Origin: Microbacterium sp. lyk4-40-TSB-66
GTDB lineage: Bacteria; Actinomycetota; Actinomycetes; Actinomycetales; Microbacteriaceae
Direction of reading: 5' to 3'
Length of the DNA: 64,000 nucleotides
Assembly (NCBI RefSeq): GCF_030209475.1
Contig: NZ_JARVRW010000004.1
Coordinates: 310,001-374,000, forward strand
Positions 39,943 to 47,428 of the stretch are shown here, piece after piece. The stretch's first letter is position 1. Each line of letters opens with the position of its first letter. A program made the position numbers and the translations under genes. The notes under the pieces are model-generated. The model was not told the DNA's origin. It did no database searches and worked only from the letters and a program-made list of their open reading frames with translations.

Positions 39943-41432
39943 TCGGCGCGAACGCGGGCTTCCTCCGTGCTGTCCGGGTCGCCGGTCCGGGTCGGGAGTT
40001 CCTGCCCACCGACGAGCCGGTCGACATCGTCATCGACGGCGGTCGGATCGCCGACATCGCGCCCACCGGCAACCTCCGCCCGGCCGGTCTCGTCATCGAC
40101 GGCGAGGGGGGCTGGCTGCTCCCCGGCCTCTGGGATCACCACGTCCACGCGCTCCAGTGGGCGCTGGTCGCTGATCGCGTCCCCCTCGGCGATGTGGGGT
40201 CCGCGCGGGAGGCGGCTGGCGTCATGGGCGCCGCGGCGGTGAACGACGGATGCCGTGTCGGCGCCGGGTTCCGCGACGGCCTCTGGTCCGACGCGCCCAG
40301 CCTGGAGATGCTGGATGCCACGACCGGCGTCGTCCCGACCTATCTCATCAACGCCGACGTGCACAGTGTCTGGCTGAACTCCGCCGCCTTCCGACGCGAG
40401 GGCTTCGAGCCCGTGGCATCCGGGATGCTGCGAGAGGAGGACGCCTTCGAGATCTCGCGGCGCCTCAACGACGTCGACCCCGAGGTCGCCGACCGGGCCG
40501 TGGACCGCATGGCGCGAGCGGCGGCCGCCCGTGGCATCGTGGGCCTGGTCGATCTCGACATGACGTGGAACGACGGTCCGTGGCAGCGACGCGCGGCGCG
40601 CGGCTTCGACACGGTGCGCGTGTCGTACGGCACGTATCCGCAGCACCTCGACCGGGCGATCGCCGAGGGGCTCCGCACCGGAGATCTGGTGCGCGGTGCG
40701 GTGAACGACCTGATCCGCGTCGGTCCGTTGAAGGCCATCACCGACGGATCGCTCGGCACGCGCACCGCCGCGTGCGCGCACCACTACCCGGGCGACGTCG
40801 ACAATCACGGACTGCTCACCGTGGCGCCCGACGAGCTCGTCGACATGATGACGCGGGCGACGGCCGCCGGACTGGAGTGCGCCATCCACGCGATCGGCGA
40901 CGTCGCCAACAGTCATGCCCTCGACGCATTCGCGCTGAGCGGCGCCGTCGGCACCATCGAGCACGCGCAGCTCGTCGCCCACGCCGACATCCCGCGCTTC
41001 GCGCGATTGGGGGTGGCTGCGAGCGTCCAACCCGAACACGCGTTGGACGACCGCGACATGACGGATGCCATCTGGGCGGAGCAGTCCGCACAGCCGTACC
41101 CCCTGCGGGCCCTGGTCGACAGCGGGGCGAACGTGCGGTTCGGCTCCGACGCCCCGGTGGCGCTGCTCGATCCCTGGGCGGCGATGGCGTCGGCGGTGTT
41201 CCGCACGCGCGACGGGCGCGACGCCTGGCAACCGCACCAGCGGGTCGACATCGGCACGGCGATCGCGGCATCCACCGTCGGCGGATCGACGGCGCCGGCG
41301 GAGATCTCGCCCGGTGCCCTAGCGGATCTGGTGATCGTCGATGCGGATCCGTTGACCGCCGACGAGCAGCGCCTGCGCACGATGCCCGTGCGCACAACCC
41401 TTCTGGCCGGTCGGGTGACGCACTACGCCTGA
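39939..41432 (+). CDS. Amidohydrolase family protein (YtcJ-like)
   Basis: The 497-residue metal-dependent hydrolase has GGWLLPGLWDHHVHAL (first metal histidines), AIHAIGDVANSHALDAF, TIEHAQLV, and RFGSDAPVALLDPW with the metal-binding Asp. The layout is that of YtcJ/N-substituted formamide deformylase-like enzymes. Substrate cannot be told. The GTG start overlaps the PaiB-like stop by four bases. It ends before a long intergenic palindrome and is convergent with dps. Confidence 0.86.
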   Translation: MIGANAGFLRAVRVAGPGREFLPTDEPVDIVIDGGRIADIAPTGNLRPAGLVIDGEGGWLLPGLWDHHVHALQWALVADRVPLGDVGSAREAAGVMGAAAVNDGCRVGAGFRDGLWSDAPSLEMLDATTGVVPTYLINADVHSVWLNSAAFRREGFEPVASGMLREEDAFEISRRLNDVDPEVADRAVDRMARAAAARGIVGLVDLDMTWNDGPWQRRAARGFDTVRVSYGTYPQHLDRAIAEGLRTGDLVRGAVNDLIRVGPLKAITDGSLGTRTAACAHHYPGDVDNHGLLTVAPDELVDMMTRATAAGLECAIHAIGDVANSHALDAFALSGAVGTIEHAQLVAHADIPRFARLGVAASVQPEHALDDRDMTDAIWAEQSAQPYPLRALVDSGANVRFGSDAPVALLDPWAAMASAVFRTRDGRDAWQPHQRVDIGTAIAASTVGGSTAPAEISPGALADLVIVDADPLTADEQRLRTMPVRTTLLAGRVTHYA

Positions 41433-41437
41433 GCCCA

Positions 41438-41534
41438 CGCGTTCGCGCGTGAGTCGCCAAGACGTTCGCGCGTGAGTCGCCGAGATGTGTCGCTTCGACC
41501 TCGCTGGCAGCGACAAATCGTGGCGACTCACGCG
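41438..41534. repeat. Long palindrome of the GTGAGTCGCC family
   Basis: Left arm 41469-41494 (CGCGTGAGTCGCC...TGTCGCT) and right arm 41509-41534 (AGCGACA...GGCGACTCACGCG) are complementary over 26 positions with a few mismatches and a 14-base loop. A partial extra copy of the left arm (GTTCGCGCGTGAGTCGCC) precedes at about 41441-41458. It lies between the convergent amidohydrolase and dps genes and could act as a bidirectional terminator, but its size suggests a mobile or structural repeat. Confidence 0.85.
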
Positions 41535-41585
41535 GGGACGACGGAGGGGGCGGCGCCGAAGCACCTCCCCCTCCGAATGAACGTC

Positions 41586-42071
41586 TTACGCGGCGAGGTG
41601 CGCGAAGAGGAACCAGCGGTCCTTGTCGAGGCCGCGCTTGATCTCGATCGCGACGTCCTGGCTCGACATGTCGACCTCGTTGAGGCCCTCGATAGCGGCC
41701 TCGAGGTCGACGAGCACGGCGTCGATGTCGGCGATGACGGCGCGGATGACGACGTCGGACTGCGCGAAGCCGGCCGGCACCTCGGTGGCCTTCGCCTTGG
41801 CGGCGACGGTCGACAGGCGGGAGTCGATGGGCAGGCCCAGGGCGACGATGCGCTCAGCGGCCAGGTCGGCCCAGTCCTGCGCGTGGGCGACGACCGTGTC
41901 GAGCAGCTCGTGCACACCGATGAAGTTGGCGCCGCGCACGTGCCAGTGCGCCTGCTTGCCGTTGACGACGAGCGCCTCGAGGCCGATCACGACGGGGGAG
42001 AGGAACTGGGCGGTGCCGGCAGCCATGGTCGGGTCGACGGTGGTGGCGGCGGGGGTCTGAACGGTGCTCAT
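41586..42071 (-). CDS. dps: DNA-protecting ferritin-like protein Dps
   Basis: The 161-residue four-helix-bundle protein has the Dps ferroxidase ligands in NGKQAHWHVRGANFIGVHELLD and AQDWADLAAERIVALG. It oxidises and stores iron and coats DNA in oxidative stress. The ATG has a TAAGGAG ribosome site. Upstream are a -10 TAGCGT, a -35 TTGCGG and two DtxR/IdeR-like boxes placed upstream of the -35, which suggests iron-dependent activation rather than repression. Confidence 0.95.
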   Translation of the reverse strand: MSTVQTPAATTVDPTMAAGTAQFLSPVVIGLEALVVNGKQAHWHVRGANFIGVHELLDTVVAHAQDWADLAAERIVALGLPIDSRLSTVAAKAKATEVPAGFAQSDVVIRAVIADIDAVLVDLEAAIEGLNEVDMSSQDVAIEIKRGLDKDRWFLFAHLAA

Positions 42072-42111
42072 TTTTGCTCCTTAGGCGACGTTCGAAGTCT
42101 CGATGTACAGA

Positions 42112-42139
42112 ACGCTACTCACTCTGTTCCATTCCGCAA
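42112..42139 (-). promoter_or_regulatory. dps promoter
   Basis: On the minus strand, TTGCGG (42134-42139) and TAGCGT (42112-42117) are separated by 16 bases. The start point would be near 42105, giving a leader of about 35 bases that includes the ribosome site. This is one of the few promoters in the window with a readable -35. Confidence 0.55.
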
Positions 42140-42140
42140 G

Positions 42141-42159
42141 CAAGATGAGGCTCGGCTAA
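42141..42159. promoter_or_regulatory. DtxR/IdeR-like box B (dps proximal)
   Basis: Read on the minus strand as TTAGCCGAGCCTCATCTTG, it agrees with the iron-box consensus TTAGGTTAGGCTAACCTAA at about 11 of 19 positions. It abuts the dps -35 on its upstream side. Its centre is 30 bp (about three helical turns) from box A. Confidence 0.45.
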
Positions 42160-42170
42160 ATGCCTGGTGA

Positions 42171-42189
42171 ATAGGCAATCCTCACCTAC
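42171..42189. promoter_or_regulatory. DtxR/IdeR-like box A
   Basis: Read on the minus strand as GTAGGTGAGGATTGCCTAT, it agrees with the iron-box consensus at about 13 of 19 positions, including both outer half-sites TAGGT and CCTA. It lies between dps and the divergent carbonic-anhydrase-like gene and could influence either. Confidence 0.55.
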
Positions 42190-42239
42190 TCTCCGGAGCC
42201 GTCACGGCGGTGTCCGTGGCGATGGATAGGGTCGGGCGC

Positions 42240-42800
42240 ATGACGATCGCCCCGGATGCCACTGTGCTCGCCCTCCCCGACTCCACACCGTCGATCGATG
42301 CCACCGCGTTCGTGGCATCCGGGGCGCGGATCGTGGGGCGGGTGCACCTCGCCGCGGGAGCGAGCGTCTGGTACAACGCCGTGCTCCGCGGGGACAGCGC
42401 GTCGATCACGGTCGGGGCACGCAGCAACCTGCAGGACAACGTGTCGGTGCACGTCGACGCCGGGCGCCCCGTACACATCGGGGCCGACGTGTCGGTCGGA
42501 CACAACGCCGTCGTGCACGGCTGCACCATCGGCGACGGATCGCTCATCGGCATGGGCAGCGTCGTGCTCTCGGGTGCCGAGATCGGACCCGGATGCCTCG
42601 TGGCCGGGGGAGCGGTCGTGCTCGAGGGCACGGTGGTGCCGGCGGGTTCCCTCGTCGCCGGGGTGCCCGCGAAGGTGCGTCGCGCGCTGACGGACGAGGA
42701 GCGGCAGAAGATCCTGCGGAACGCGGAGACGTATCTCACGCACAGCGCACGGCACCGCGCGGCGCTGCCCGCCGGCGAGCCGCCCGTGCCCGGCGAGTGA
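42240..42800 (+). CDS. Gamma-carbonic-anhydrase-like hexapeptide protein
   Basis: The 186-residue protein is a left-handed beta helix of hexapeptide repeats from about residue 20 to 150. Metal-ligand positions are visible in NVSVHVDAG and GHNAVVHGC (three histidines across adjacent turns). It belongs to the gamma-CA/PaaY/CaiE group; carbonic anhydrase activity is not assured. TAGGGT lies seven bases before the ATG (leaderless). It is divergent from dps and shares the region with the iron boxes. Confidence 0.87.
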   Translation: MTIAPDATVLALPDSTPSIDATAFVASGARIVGRVHLAAGASVWYNAVLRGDSASITVGARSNLQDNVSVHVDAGRPVHIGADVSVGHNAVVHGCTIGDGSLIGMGSVVLSGAEIGPGCLVAGGAVVLEGTVVPAGSLVAGVPAKVRRALTDEERQKILRNAETYLTHSARHRAALPAGEPPVPGE

Positions 42801-42840
42801 AGCCCCTTGCGGGATGCGGATCCGTCCGTAGGCTCACGCC

Positions 42841-43203
42841 ATGCACATCACGTCGCTGCAGCCGGGAGAGGTCTTCGTCTTCGGATCCAACGCATCCGGC
42901 GCACACGGCGGGGGAGCGGCGCGCTTCGCCCTCGACCGCTTCGGCGCGGTATGGGGCCAGAGCGAAGGGCTGCAGGGGCAGTCGTACGGTATCGACACGA
43001 TGTCGGGGCTGACGGTGTTCGAGGAGCAGGCGCGGCGGTTCGTCGCTTTCGCGGCCGAGCACCCGGAGCTGCGGTTCCTCGTCACCGAGGTCGGCTGCGG
43101 GATCGCCGGTTACCGCCCGCAGCAGGTCGCGGGCTTCTTCGCGGATGCCGGAGAGAACGTCGTCCTGCCGGAGTCTTTCCGCGCGGTGACGGACGCCCCA
43201 TGA
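42841..43203 (+). CDS. A1S_2505-like (phage non-structural protein-like) protein
   Basis: The 120-residue protein starts with VFVFGSNASGAHGGGAARFAL, a glycine-rich loop close to the A1S_2505 family annotated as a phage-like non-structural protein, and continues GQSYGIDTM and LVTEVGCGIAGY. The loop pattern recalls macro-domain-like ADP-ribose binders. No phage genes surround it, so it appears to be a host gene. TAGGCT lies six bases before the ATG (leaderless). Confidence 0.7.
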   Translation: MHITSLQPGEVFVFGSNASGAHGGGAARFALDRFGAVWGQSEGLQGQSYGIDTMSGLTVFEEQARRFVAFAAEHPELRFLVTEVGCGIAGYRPQQVAGFFADAGENVVLPESFRAVTDAP

Positions 43204-43217
43204 CCCAGAGAATGTGG

Positions 43218-43288
43218 AGGGGCTGACGAGAATCGAACTCGCATCATCTGTTTGGAAGACAGAGGCTTTACCACTAAGCTACAGCCCC
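43218..43288 (-). tRNA. tRNA-Gly (TCC)
   Basis: On the minus strand this 71-base cloverleaf has a GGGGCTG/CAGCCCC acceptor stem. The anticodon loop CTTCCAA gives TCC. The T-arm contains GTTCGATTC. CCA is not encoded. Confidence 0.94.
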
Positions 43289-43471
43289 GAAATTCAGCCG
43301 CTCCGGAAAGGGCGACGAACTCGAACTCGACCACTCTACGACACCTGCGAGGGTGGTGCGAACGCCACCCGCGGACGCCCGCGCCGGTTCCTGTGCGGCG
43401 AGACCTGCGCGCTCAGGCCGATCGACTAGACTTTCAGCGGTCGTTTCGTCGGCGCGTGCCGCGCGCCGCCC

Positions 43472-43545
43472 CGGGGCGTAGCTCAGCTTGGTAGAGCGCC
43501 CGCTTTGGGAGCGGGAGGCCGCAGGTTCAAATCCTGTCGCCCCGA
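43472..43545 (+). tRNA. tRNA-Pro (TGG)
   Basis: This 74-base cloverleaf has acceptor CGGGGCG/CGCCCCG and discriminator A. The anticodon stem CCCGC/GCGGG holds loop TTTGGGA, giving TGG. The T-arm contains GTTCAAATC. It lies 73 bp upstream of tig on the same strand. Confidence 0.95.
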
Positions 43546-43618
43546 CGTCACGGCCCCACAGACCACAGGCCTAGCCGGCCCCCGCGTGCGCGCGGGCCAC
43601 ACGAGGAGAACGAACCGC

Positions 43619-45100
43619 ATGGTCAACAGCACCGTCGAGAAGCTCAGCCCCACCCGGGTCAAGCTCCACATCACGGTCTCGCCCGACGAGCTCAAGCCGA
43701 GCATCGCGCACGCCTACGAGCACATCGCCAAAGACGTGCAGATCCCCGGCTTCCGCAAGGGCAAGGTCCCCGCGCCCATCATCGACCAGCGCATGGGCCG
43801 CGGCGCCGTCATCGAGCACGCCGTCAACGAAGGGCTCGACGGCTTCTACCGCGCAGCCGTCGAGGCGAACGACCTCCGCGTCATCGGTCGCCCCAACGCC
43901 GAGATCATCGAACTGCCCGAGCTCAAGGACTTCTCGGGCGACCTGATCGTCGACGTCGAGGTCGACGTGCGCCCCGAGTTCGACCTTCCCGCGTACGACA
44001 CCATCACCGTGACCGTCGACGCGGCCGAGGTCGACGAGGCCGGCATCGACGCTGAGCTCGACCGCCTGCGCGCCCGTTTCGGCACGCTCGTCACCGTCGA
44101 CCGCCCCGCGACGACCGGTGATTTCGTCGAGCTCGACCTCGTCGCCACCATCGACGGCGCCGAGATCGACCGCGCCGAGGGCGTGTCGTACGAGATCGGT
44201 TCCGGCGAGCTGCTCGAGGGCATCGACGAGGCCATCGAGTCGCTCACCGCCGACGAAGAGACCACGTTCCGCTCGAAGCTCGTCGGCGGCGACCACGCCG
44301 GTGAAGAGGCCGAGGTGGCCGTCACCATCAAGGCCGTCAAGGAGCGCGAGCTTCCCGAGGCCGACGACGACTTCGCCCAGATGGCATCCGAGTTCGACAC
44401 GATCGCCGAGCTCCGCGAGTCGCTCAGCGAGCGCGTCTCGCAGCAGTCGGTGTTCACGCAGGGTGCCGCCGCACGCGACAAGTTCATCGAGGCGCTCCTC
44501 GAGGCCGTCGAGATCCCCGTGCCCCCGGCGCTCATCGAAGACGAGGTGCACAACCACCTCGAGGGTGAGAACCGCCTCGAGGACGACGAGCACCGCGCCG
44601 AGGTGACCGAGGCCAGCGAGAAGCAGTTCCGCACGCAGATGGTCCTCGACAAGATCGCCGAAGACGCCAACGTCCAGGTGTCGCAGGACGAGCTGACCCA
44701 GTACCTCATCCAGTCGGCCGCGCAGTACAACATGGCGCCGCAGGACTTCGTCAACGCACTGCAGCAGGGCAACCAGCTGCCCGCGCTCGTCGGCGAGGTC
44801 GCCCGCAACAAGGCCCTGGCCATCGCGCTCGGCAAGGTCACCGTCGTCGACACCGACGGCAAGCCCGTCGACCTGACCGGTTTCGTCGCCGTCGAGGGCG
44901 AAGAGCCCACCGACGCCGACGACGAGGTCGTCGAAGAGGCGCAGGAGATCGCGGACGCCGCGGCCGACGCCGACGCCGTCGTCGAGGCCGAAGAGGCGCC
45001 CGTCGAAGAGGCCCCCAAGAAGGCCCCCGCCAAGAAGCGCGCCCCTGCCAAGAAGAAGGTTGCCGAGAAGGCCGACGACAAGGCCGCCGACAGCGAGTAA
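43619..45100 (+). CDS. tig: Trigger factor
   Basis: The 493-residue ribosome-associated chaperone has the binding loop [14 protein letters not shown] near residue 40, a PPIase domain (about 155-240), and the helical C-terminal arms. After residue 440 a low-complexity extension appears: acidic at first, then Lys/Ala/Pro-rich ([14 protein letters not shown]), resembling histone-like tails. It folds nascent chains. The ATG follows GAGGAGAACGAACC. It leads into the clpP1P2-clpX region, the common tig-clp order, but a strong terminator follows immediately. Confidence 0.97.
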   Translation: MVNSTVEKLSPTRVKLHITVSPDELKPSIAHAYEHIAKDVQIPGFRKGKVPAPIIDQRMGRGAVIEHAVNEGLDGFYRAAVEANDLRVIGRPNAEIIELPELKDFSGDLIVDVEVDVRPEFDLPAYDTITVTVDAAEVDEAGIDAELDRLRARFGTLVTVDRPATTGDFVELDLVATIDGAEIDRAEGVSYEIGSGELLEGIDEAIESLTADEETTFRSKLVGGDHAGEEAEVAVTIKAVKERELPEADDDFAQMASEFDTIAELRESLSERVSQQSVFTQGAAARDKFIEALLEAVEIPVPPALIEDEVHNHLEGENRLEDDEHRAEVTEASEKQFRTQMVLDKIAEDANVQVSQDELTQYLIQSAAQYNMAPQDFVNALQQGNQLPALVGEVARNKALAIALGKVTVVDTDGKPVDLTGFVAVEGEEPTDADDEVVEEAQEIADAAADADAVVEAEEAPVEEAPKKAPAKKRAPAKKKVAEKADDKAADSE

Positions 45101-45111
45101 GTCATGACGAA

Positions 45112-45143
45112 GGGGGCGGATGCATTGCATCCGCCCCCTTTTT
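45112..45143 (+). terminator. Strong intrinsic terminator after tig
   Basis: The arms AGGGGGCGGATGCA and TGCATCCGCCCCCT (45111-45124, 45126-45139) pair perfectly and are followed by a five-T run. This is a classical rho-independent terminator, and it separates tig from the downstream TPR and clp genes. Confidence 0.93.
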
Positions 45144-45180
45144 CGTTCCCGGATGCCGTTCGCGAGCCGTCACGAACCGC

Positions 45181-45240
45181 GTGACTGTCCACGACATCCG
45201 GACGACATCGGAGAGCGTCCGTGTGTTGTGGACGCTCACG
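45181..45240. repeat. Solitary palindrome of the GTGTCCA family
   Basis: GTGACTGTCCACGACATCC at the left and GTGTGTTGTGGACGCTCAC at the right are imperfect complements flanking about 20 bases. The arms match the palindromes of the array at 61730-62114 (shared GTCCACAACA core). It lies between the tig terminator and the TPR gene. Confidence 0.7.
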
Positions 45241-45345
45241 TGGGTCACGACAGTGCGGGCTCGGCCGTGCGGCCGGCCCGGGCGCCGACCGGTGCCGGAA
45301 CAAGGGCGGCCCGTGCGCGAAGGCCGATCCGGAAAGAGATGAGTG

Positions 45346-45834
45346 ATGGACGACTGGCAGAACCGAGTGGACGCTGTATGGGCCGACGAGACGATCTCGC
45401 CCGACGAGGTGGTCCTGCGCATCGACGCGCTGGCGGGGGAGCGGCACGCGGACGACGCGGTCGCGCTGTTCGAGCGAGCCGGGGCGCGCGATTCGGCCGG
45501 ACGCGAGCGGGAGGCGGAGGAGTTGTACCGCCGGGCGCTCGAGATCGGGCTCGACGACGAGCGTCGTACCCGGGCGACCATCCAGCTCGCCAGCACGATC
45601 CGCAACCTCGGCAAGACCGCCGAGGCGCTGGCGCTGCTGCGCGCGGAGTACGTGCGCGAGCCGCGCGGCGACCTGCACGACGCAGCCGCCGCCTTCTACG
45701 CGCTGGCGCTGGTGTCGAACGGAGAGTCGGAGCGGGCGGCATCCATCGCCCTGCAGGCCCTCGCCCCGCACCTACCGCGCTATACCCGGTCCGTGACGGA
45801 TTATGCGCTCGACATCATCGAAGAACCGCGCTGA
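45346..45834 (+). CDS. Tetratricopeptide-repeat protein
   Basis: The roughly 162-residue all-helical protein has TPR-like helices (ALFERAGARDSAGREREAEELYRRALEIG, then AEALALLRAEYV and AAAFYALALVSNGESERA) and resembles the TPR_5 type found next to hydrolase or regulatory genes. It probably mediates protein contacts; partner unknown. GGAAAGAG precedes the ATG, and a GTG immediately upstream is an alternative start. It sits between tig and clpP1. Confidence 0.8.
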   Translation: MDDWQNRVDAVWADETISPDEVVLRIDALAGERHADDAVALFERAGARDSAGREREAEELYRRALEIGLDDERRTRATIQLASTIRNLGKTAEALALLRAEYVREPRGDLHDAAAAFYALALVSNGESERAASIALQALAPHLPRYTRSVTDYALDIIEEPR

Positions 45835-45836
45835 TC

Positions 45837-45850
45837 CGCCCGCGGCGAAC
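45837..45850 (+). promoter_or_regulatory. ClgR-like activator site before clpP1
   Basis: CGCCCGCGGCGAAC agrees with the ClgR operator core CGC-N5-GCG followed by A/T-rich AA and a final C, deviating at one central position. It is centred about 46 bases upstream of the start point predicted from the TAGATT box at 45878-45883, a classical activator position, and no good -35 is present. Confidence 0.45.
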
Positions 45851-45912
45851 ACGGCATCCCGCCCCGGAACGCGCCGGTAGATTCGTGGAAGATCACCGGA
45901 AGAGGAGCACAC

Positions 45913-46497
45913 ATGCCCGAACCCCTTATGGCAACGAGCGTCTTCGACAGGCTGCTGAAGGACCGCATCATCTGGCTCGGTTCCGAGGTGCGCGACGATA
46001 ACGCCAACGAGATCTGCGCAAAGATCCTGCTGCTCGCGGCAGAGGACCCGCAGAAGGACATCTACCTCTACATCAACTCGCCTGGCGGCTCGATCACGGC
46101 CGGCATGGCGATCTACGACACCATGCAGTTCGTGCCGAACGACATCGTCACCGTCGGCATCGGCATGGCGGCCTCGATGGGTCAGCTGCTGCTGACCAGC
46201 GGCACCAAGGGCAAGCGCTACATCACGCCCAACGCCCGCGTGCTGCTGCACCAGCCGCACGGCGGCTTCGGCGGAACGTCGAGCGACATCCAGACGCAGG
46301 CGCAGCTCATCCTCGACATGAAGCGTCGTCTCGCCGAGATCACTGCGGCGCAGACGGGCAAGAGCGTCGAGCAGATCAACGAAGATGGCGACCGTGACCG
46401 CTGGTTCACGGCGCAGCAGGCCCTCGAGTACGGCTTCGTCGACCACATGCGCGAGCACGCCACCGACGTCACCGGCGGCGGCGGGACCGCGGCCTGA
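45913..46497 (+). CDS. clpP1: ATP-dependent Clp protease proteolytic subunit 1
   Basis: The 194-residue serine protease has the nucleophile in [13 protein letters not shown], the histidine in [11 protein letters not shown], and the catalytic Asp in the DRDRWFTA region. In actinobacteria it forms a mixed tetradecamer with ClpP2. The ATG follows GGAAGAGGAGCACAC. A ClgR-like site lies upstream, in line with known control of clpP1P2 by ClgR in this phylum. clpP2 follows after 23 bp. Confidence 0.96.
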   Translation: MPEPLMATSVFDRLLKDRIIWLGSEVRDDNANEICAKILLLAAEDPQKDIYLYINSPGGSITAGMAIYDTMQFVPNDIVTVGIGMAASMGQLLLTSGTKGKRYITPNARVLLHQPHGGFGGTSSDIQTQAQLILDMKRRLAEITAAQTGKSVEQINEDGDRDRWFTAQQALEYGFVDHMREHATDVTGGGGTAA

Positions 46498-46520
46498 GGC
46501 CGAGAGGAAAGGACACCGAT

Positions 46521-47183
46521 ATGACAATCCCCACCTTCGGCGGCACCGCAGCCCACATGCCGAGCAGCCGCTACGTTCTTCCTCAGTTCGAGGAGCGCAC
46601 GGCCTACGGCTACAAGCGTCAGGACCCGTACAACAAGCTGTTCGAAGATCGCGTGATCTTCCTCGGCGTGCAGGTCGACGACGCTTCGGCCGACGACGTC
46701 ATGGCCCAGCTGCTCGTGCTCGAGTCGCAGGACCCCGACCGCGACATCATCATGTACATCAATTCGCCCGGCGGCTCGTTCACGGCCATGACGGCGATCT
46801 ACGACACGATGCAGTACGTCTCGCCGCAGATCCAGACCGTGGTGCTCGGACAGGCCGCATCCGCGGCATCCGTTCTGCTCGCGGCCGGTGCCCCCGGCAA
46901 GCGTCTCGCCCTGCCGAACGCCCGCATCCTGATCCACCAGCCCGCCATGGGCGAGGCGGGTCACGGTCAGGCGTCCGACATCGAGATCCAGGCGCAGGAG
47001 ATCCTTCGCATGCGCACCTGGCTCGAAGAGACGATGGCCCACCACACCGGTCAGGACGTCGCGAAGATCAACAAGGACATCGACCGCGACAAGATCCTCT
47101 CCGCTCAGGAGGCGATGGACTACGGCATCGTCGACCAGGTGCTGACCACGCGCAAGCGCGTGCCGGCCGCGCTCACGGCCTGA
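46521..47183 (+). CDS. clpP2: ATP-dependent Clp protease proteolytic subunit 2
   Basis: The 220-residue partner of ClpP1 has the nucleophile in LGQAASAASVLLAAG, the histidine in LIHQPAMGEAG, and the DIDRDKILSAQEAM region with the Asp. The N-terminal 30-residue extension (ending before QFEERTAYG) is typical of actinobacterial ClpP2. A GAGAGGAAAGGAC ribosome site lies in the 23-bp gap after clpP1. A hairpin terminator follows 17 bases after the stop, so clpX has its own promoter. Confidence 0.96.
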   Translation: MTIPTFGGTAAHMPSSRYVLPQFEERTAYGYKRQDPYNKLFEDRVIFLGVQVDDASADDVMAQLLVLESQDPDRDIIMYINSPGGSFTAMTAIYDTMQYVSPQIQTVVLGQAASAASVLLAAGAPGKRLALPNARILIHQPAMGEAGHGQASDIEIQAQEILRMRTWLEETMAHHTGQDVAKINKDIDRDKILSAQEAMDYGIVDQVLTTRKRVPAALTA

Positions 47184-47200
47184 CGCAACACGTACGACCA

Positions 47201-47230
47201 GCCCCGCAGACCCGTTTCGGTCTGCGGGGC
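47201..47230 (+). terminator. Terminator after clpP2
   Basis: GCCCCGCAGACC (47201-47212), a six-base loop, and the exact complement (47219-47230) form a 12-bp stem followed by TTCGT. It separates the clpP1P2 transcript from clpX. A further 160 bp then hold no gene, only the clpX promoter region. Confidence 0.85.
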
Positions 47231-47428
47231 TTCGTCGTGCACGGGCGCCTCGCGCGCGAGTCGCGGAAGACCGTCGCTTCCGAGCCGCAGTTTCCTTCGA
47301 AGCCACGCGAGAACGAGGCGGAGGGTGGGCGATCATGACGTCACTGCGCGCAAATGCCCGCTGTTGCTCCGGGCTCGGGTTAGGCTCGACTACACACCGG
47401 CGGGGGCCGGGTGACGGGAGGAACCGGC

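Noticed and set aside
43218-43545. tRNA-Gly/tRNA-Pro region as an integration site
   Set aside because: Both tRNAs are intact, no integrase or duplicated tRNA 3' end is present in the window.
47250-47300. Possible further copy of the GTGAGTCGCC palindrome before clpX
   Set aside because: Only CGCGCGAGTCGC on one side is similar; the second arm does not pair convincingly.
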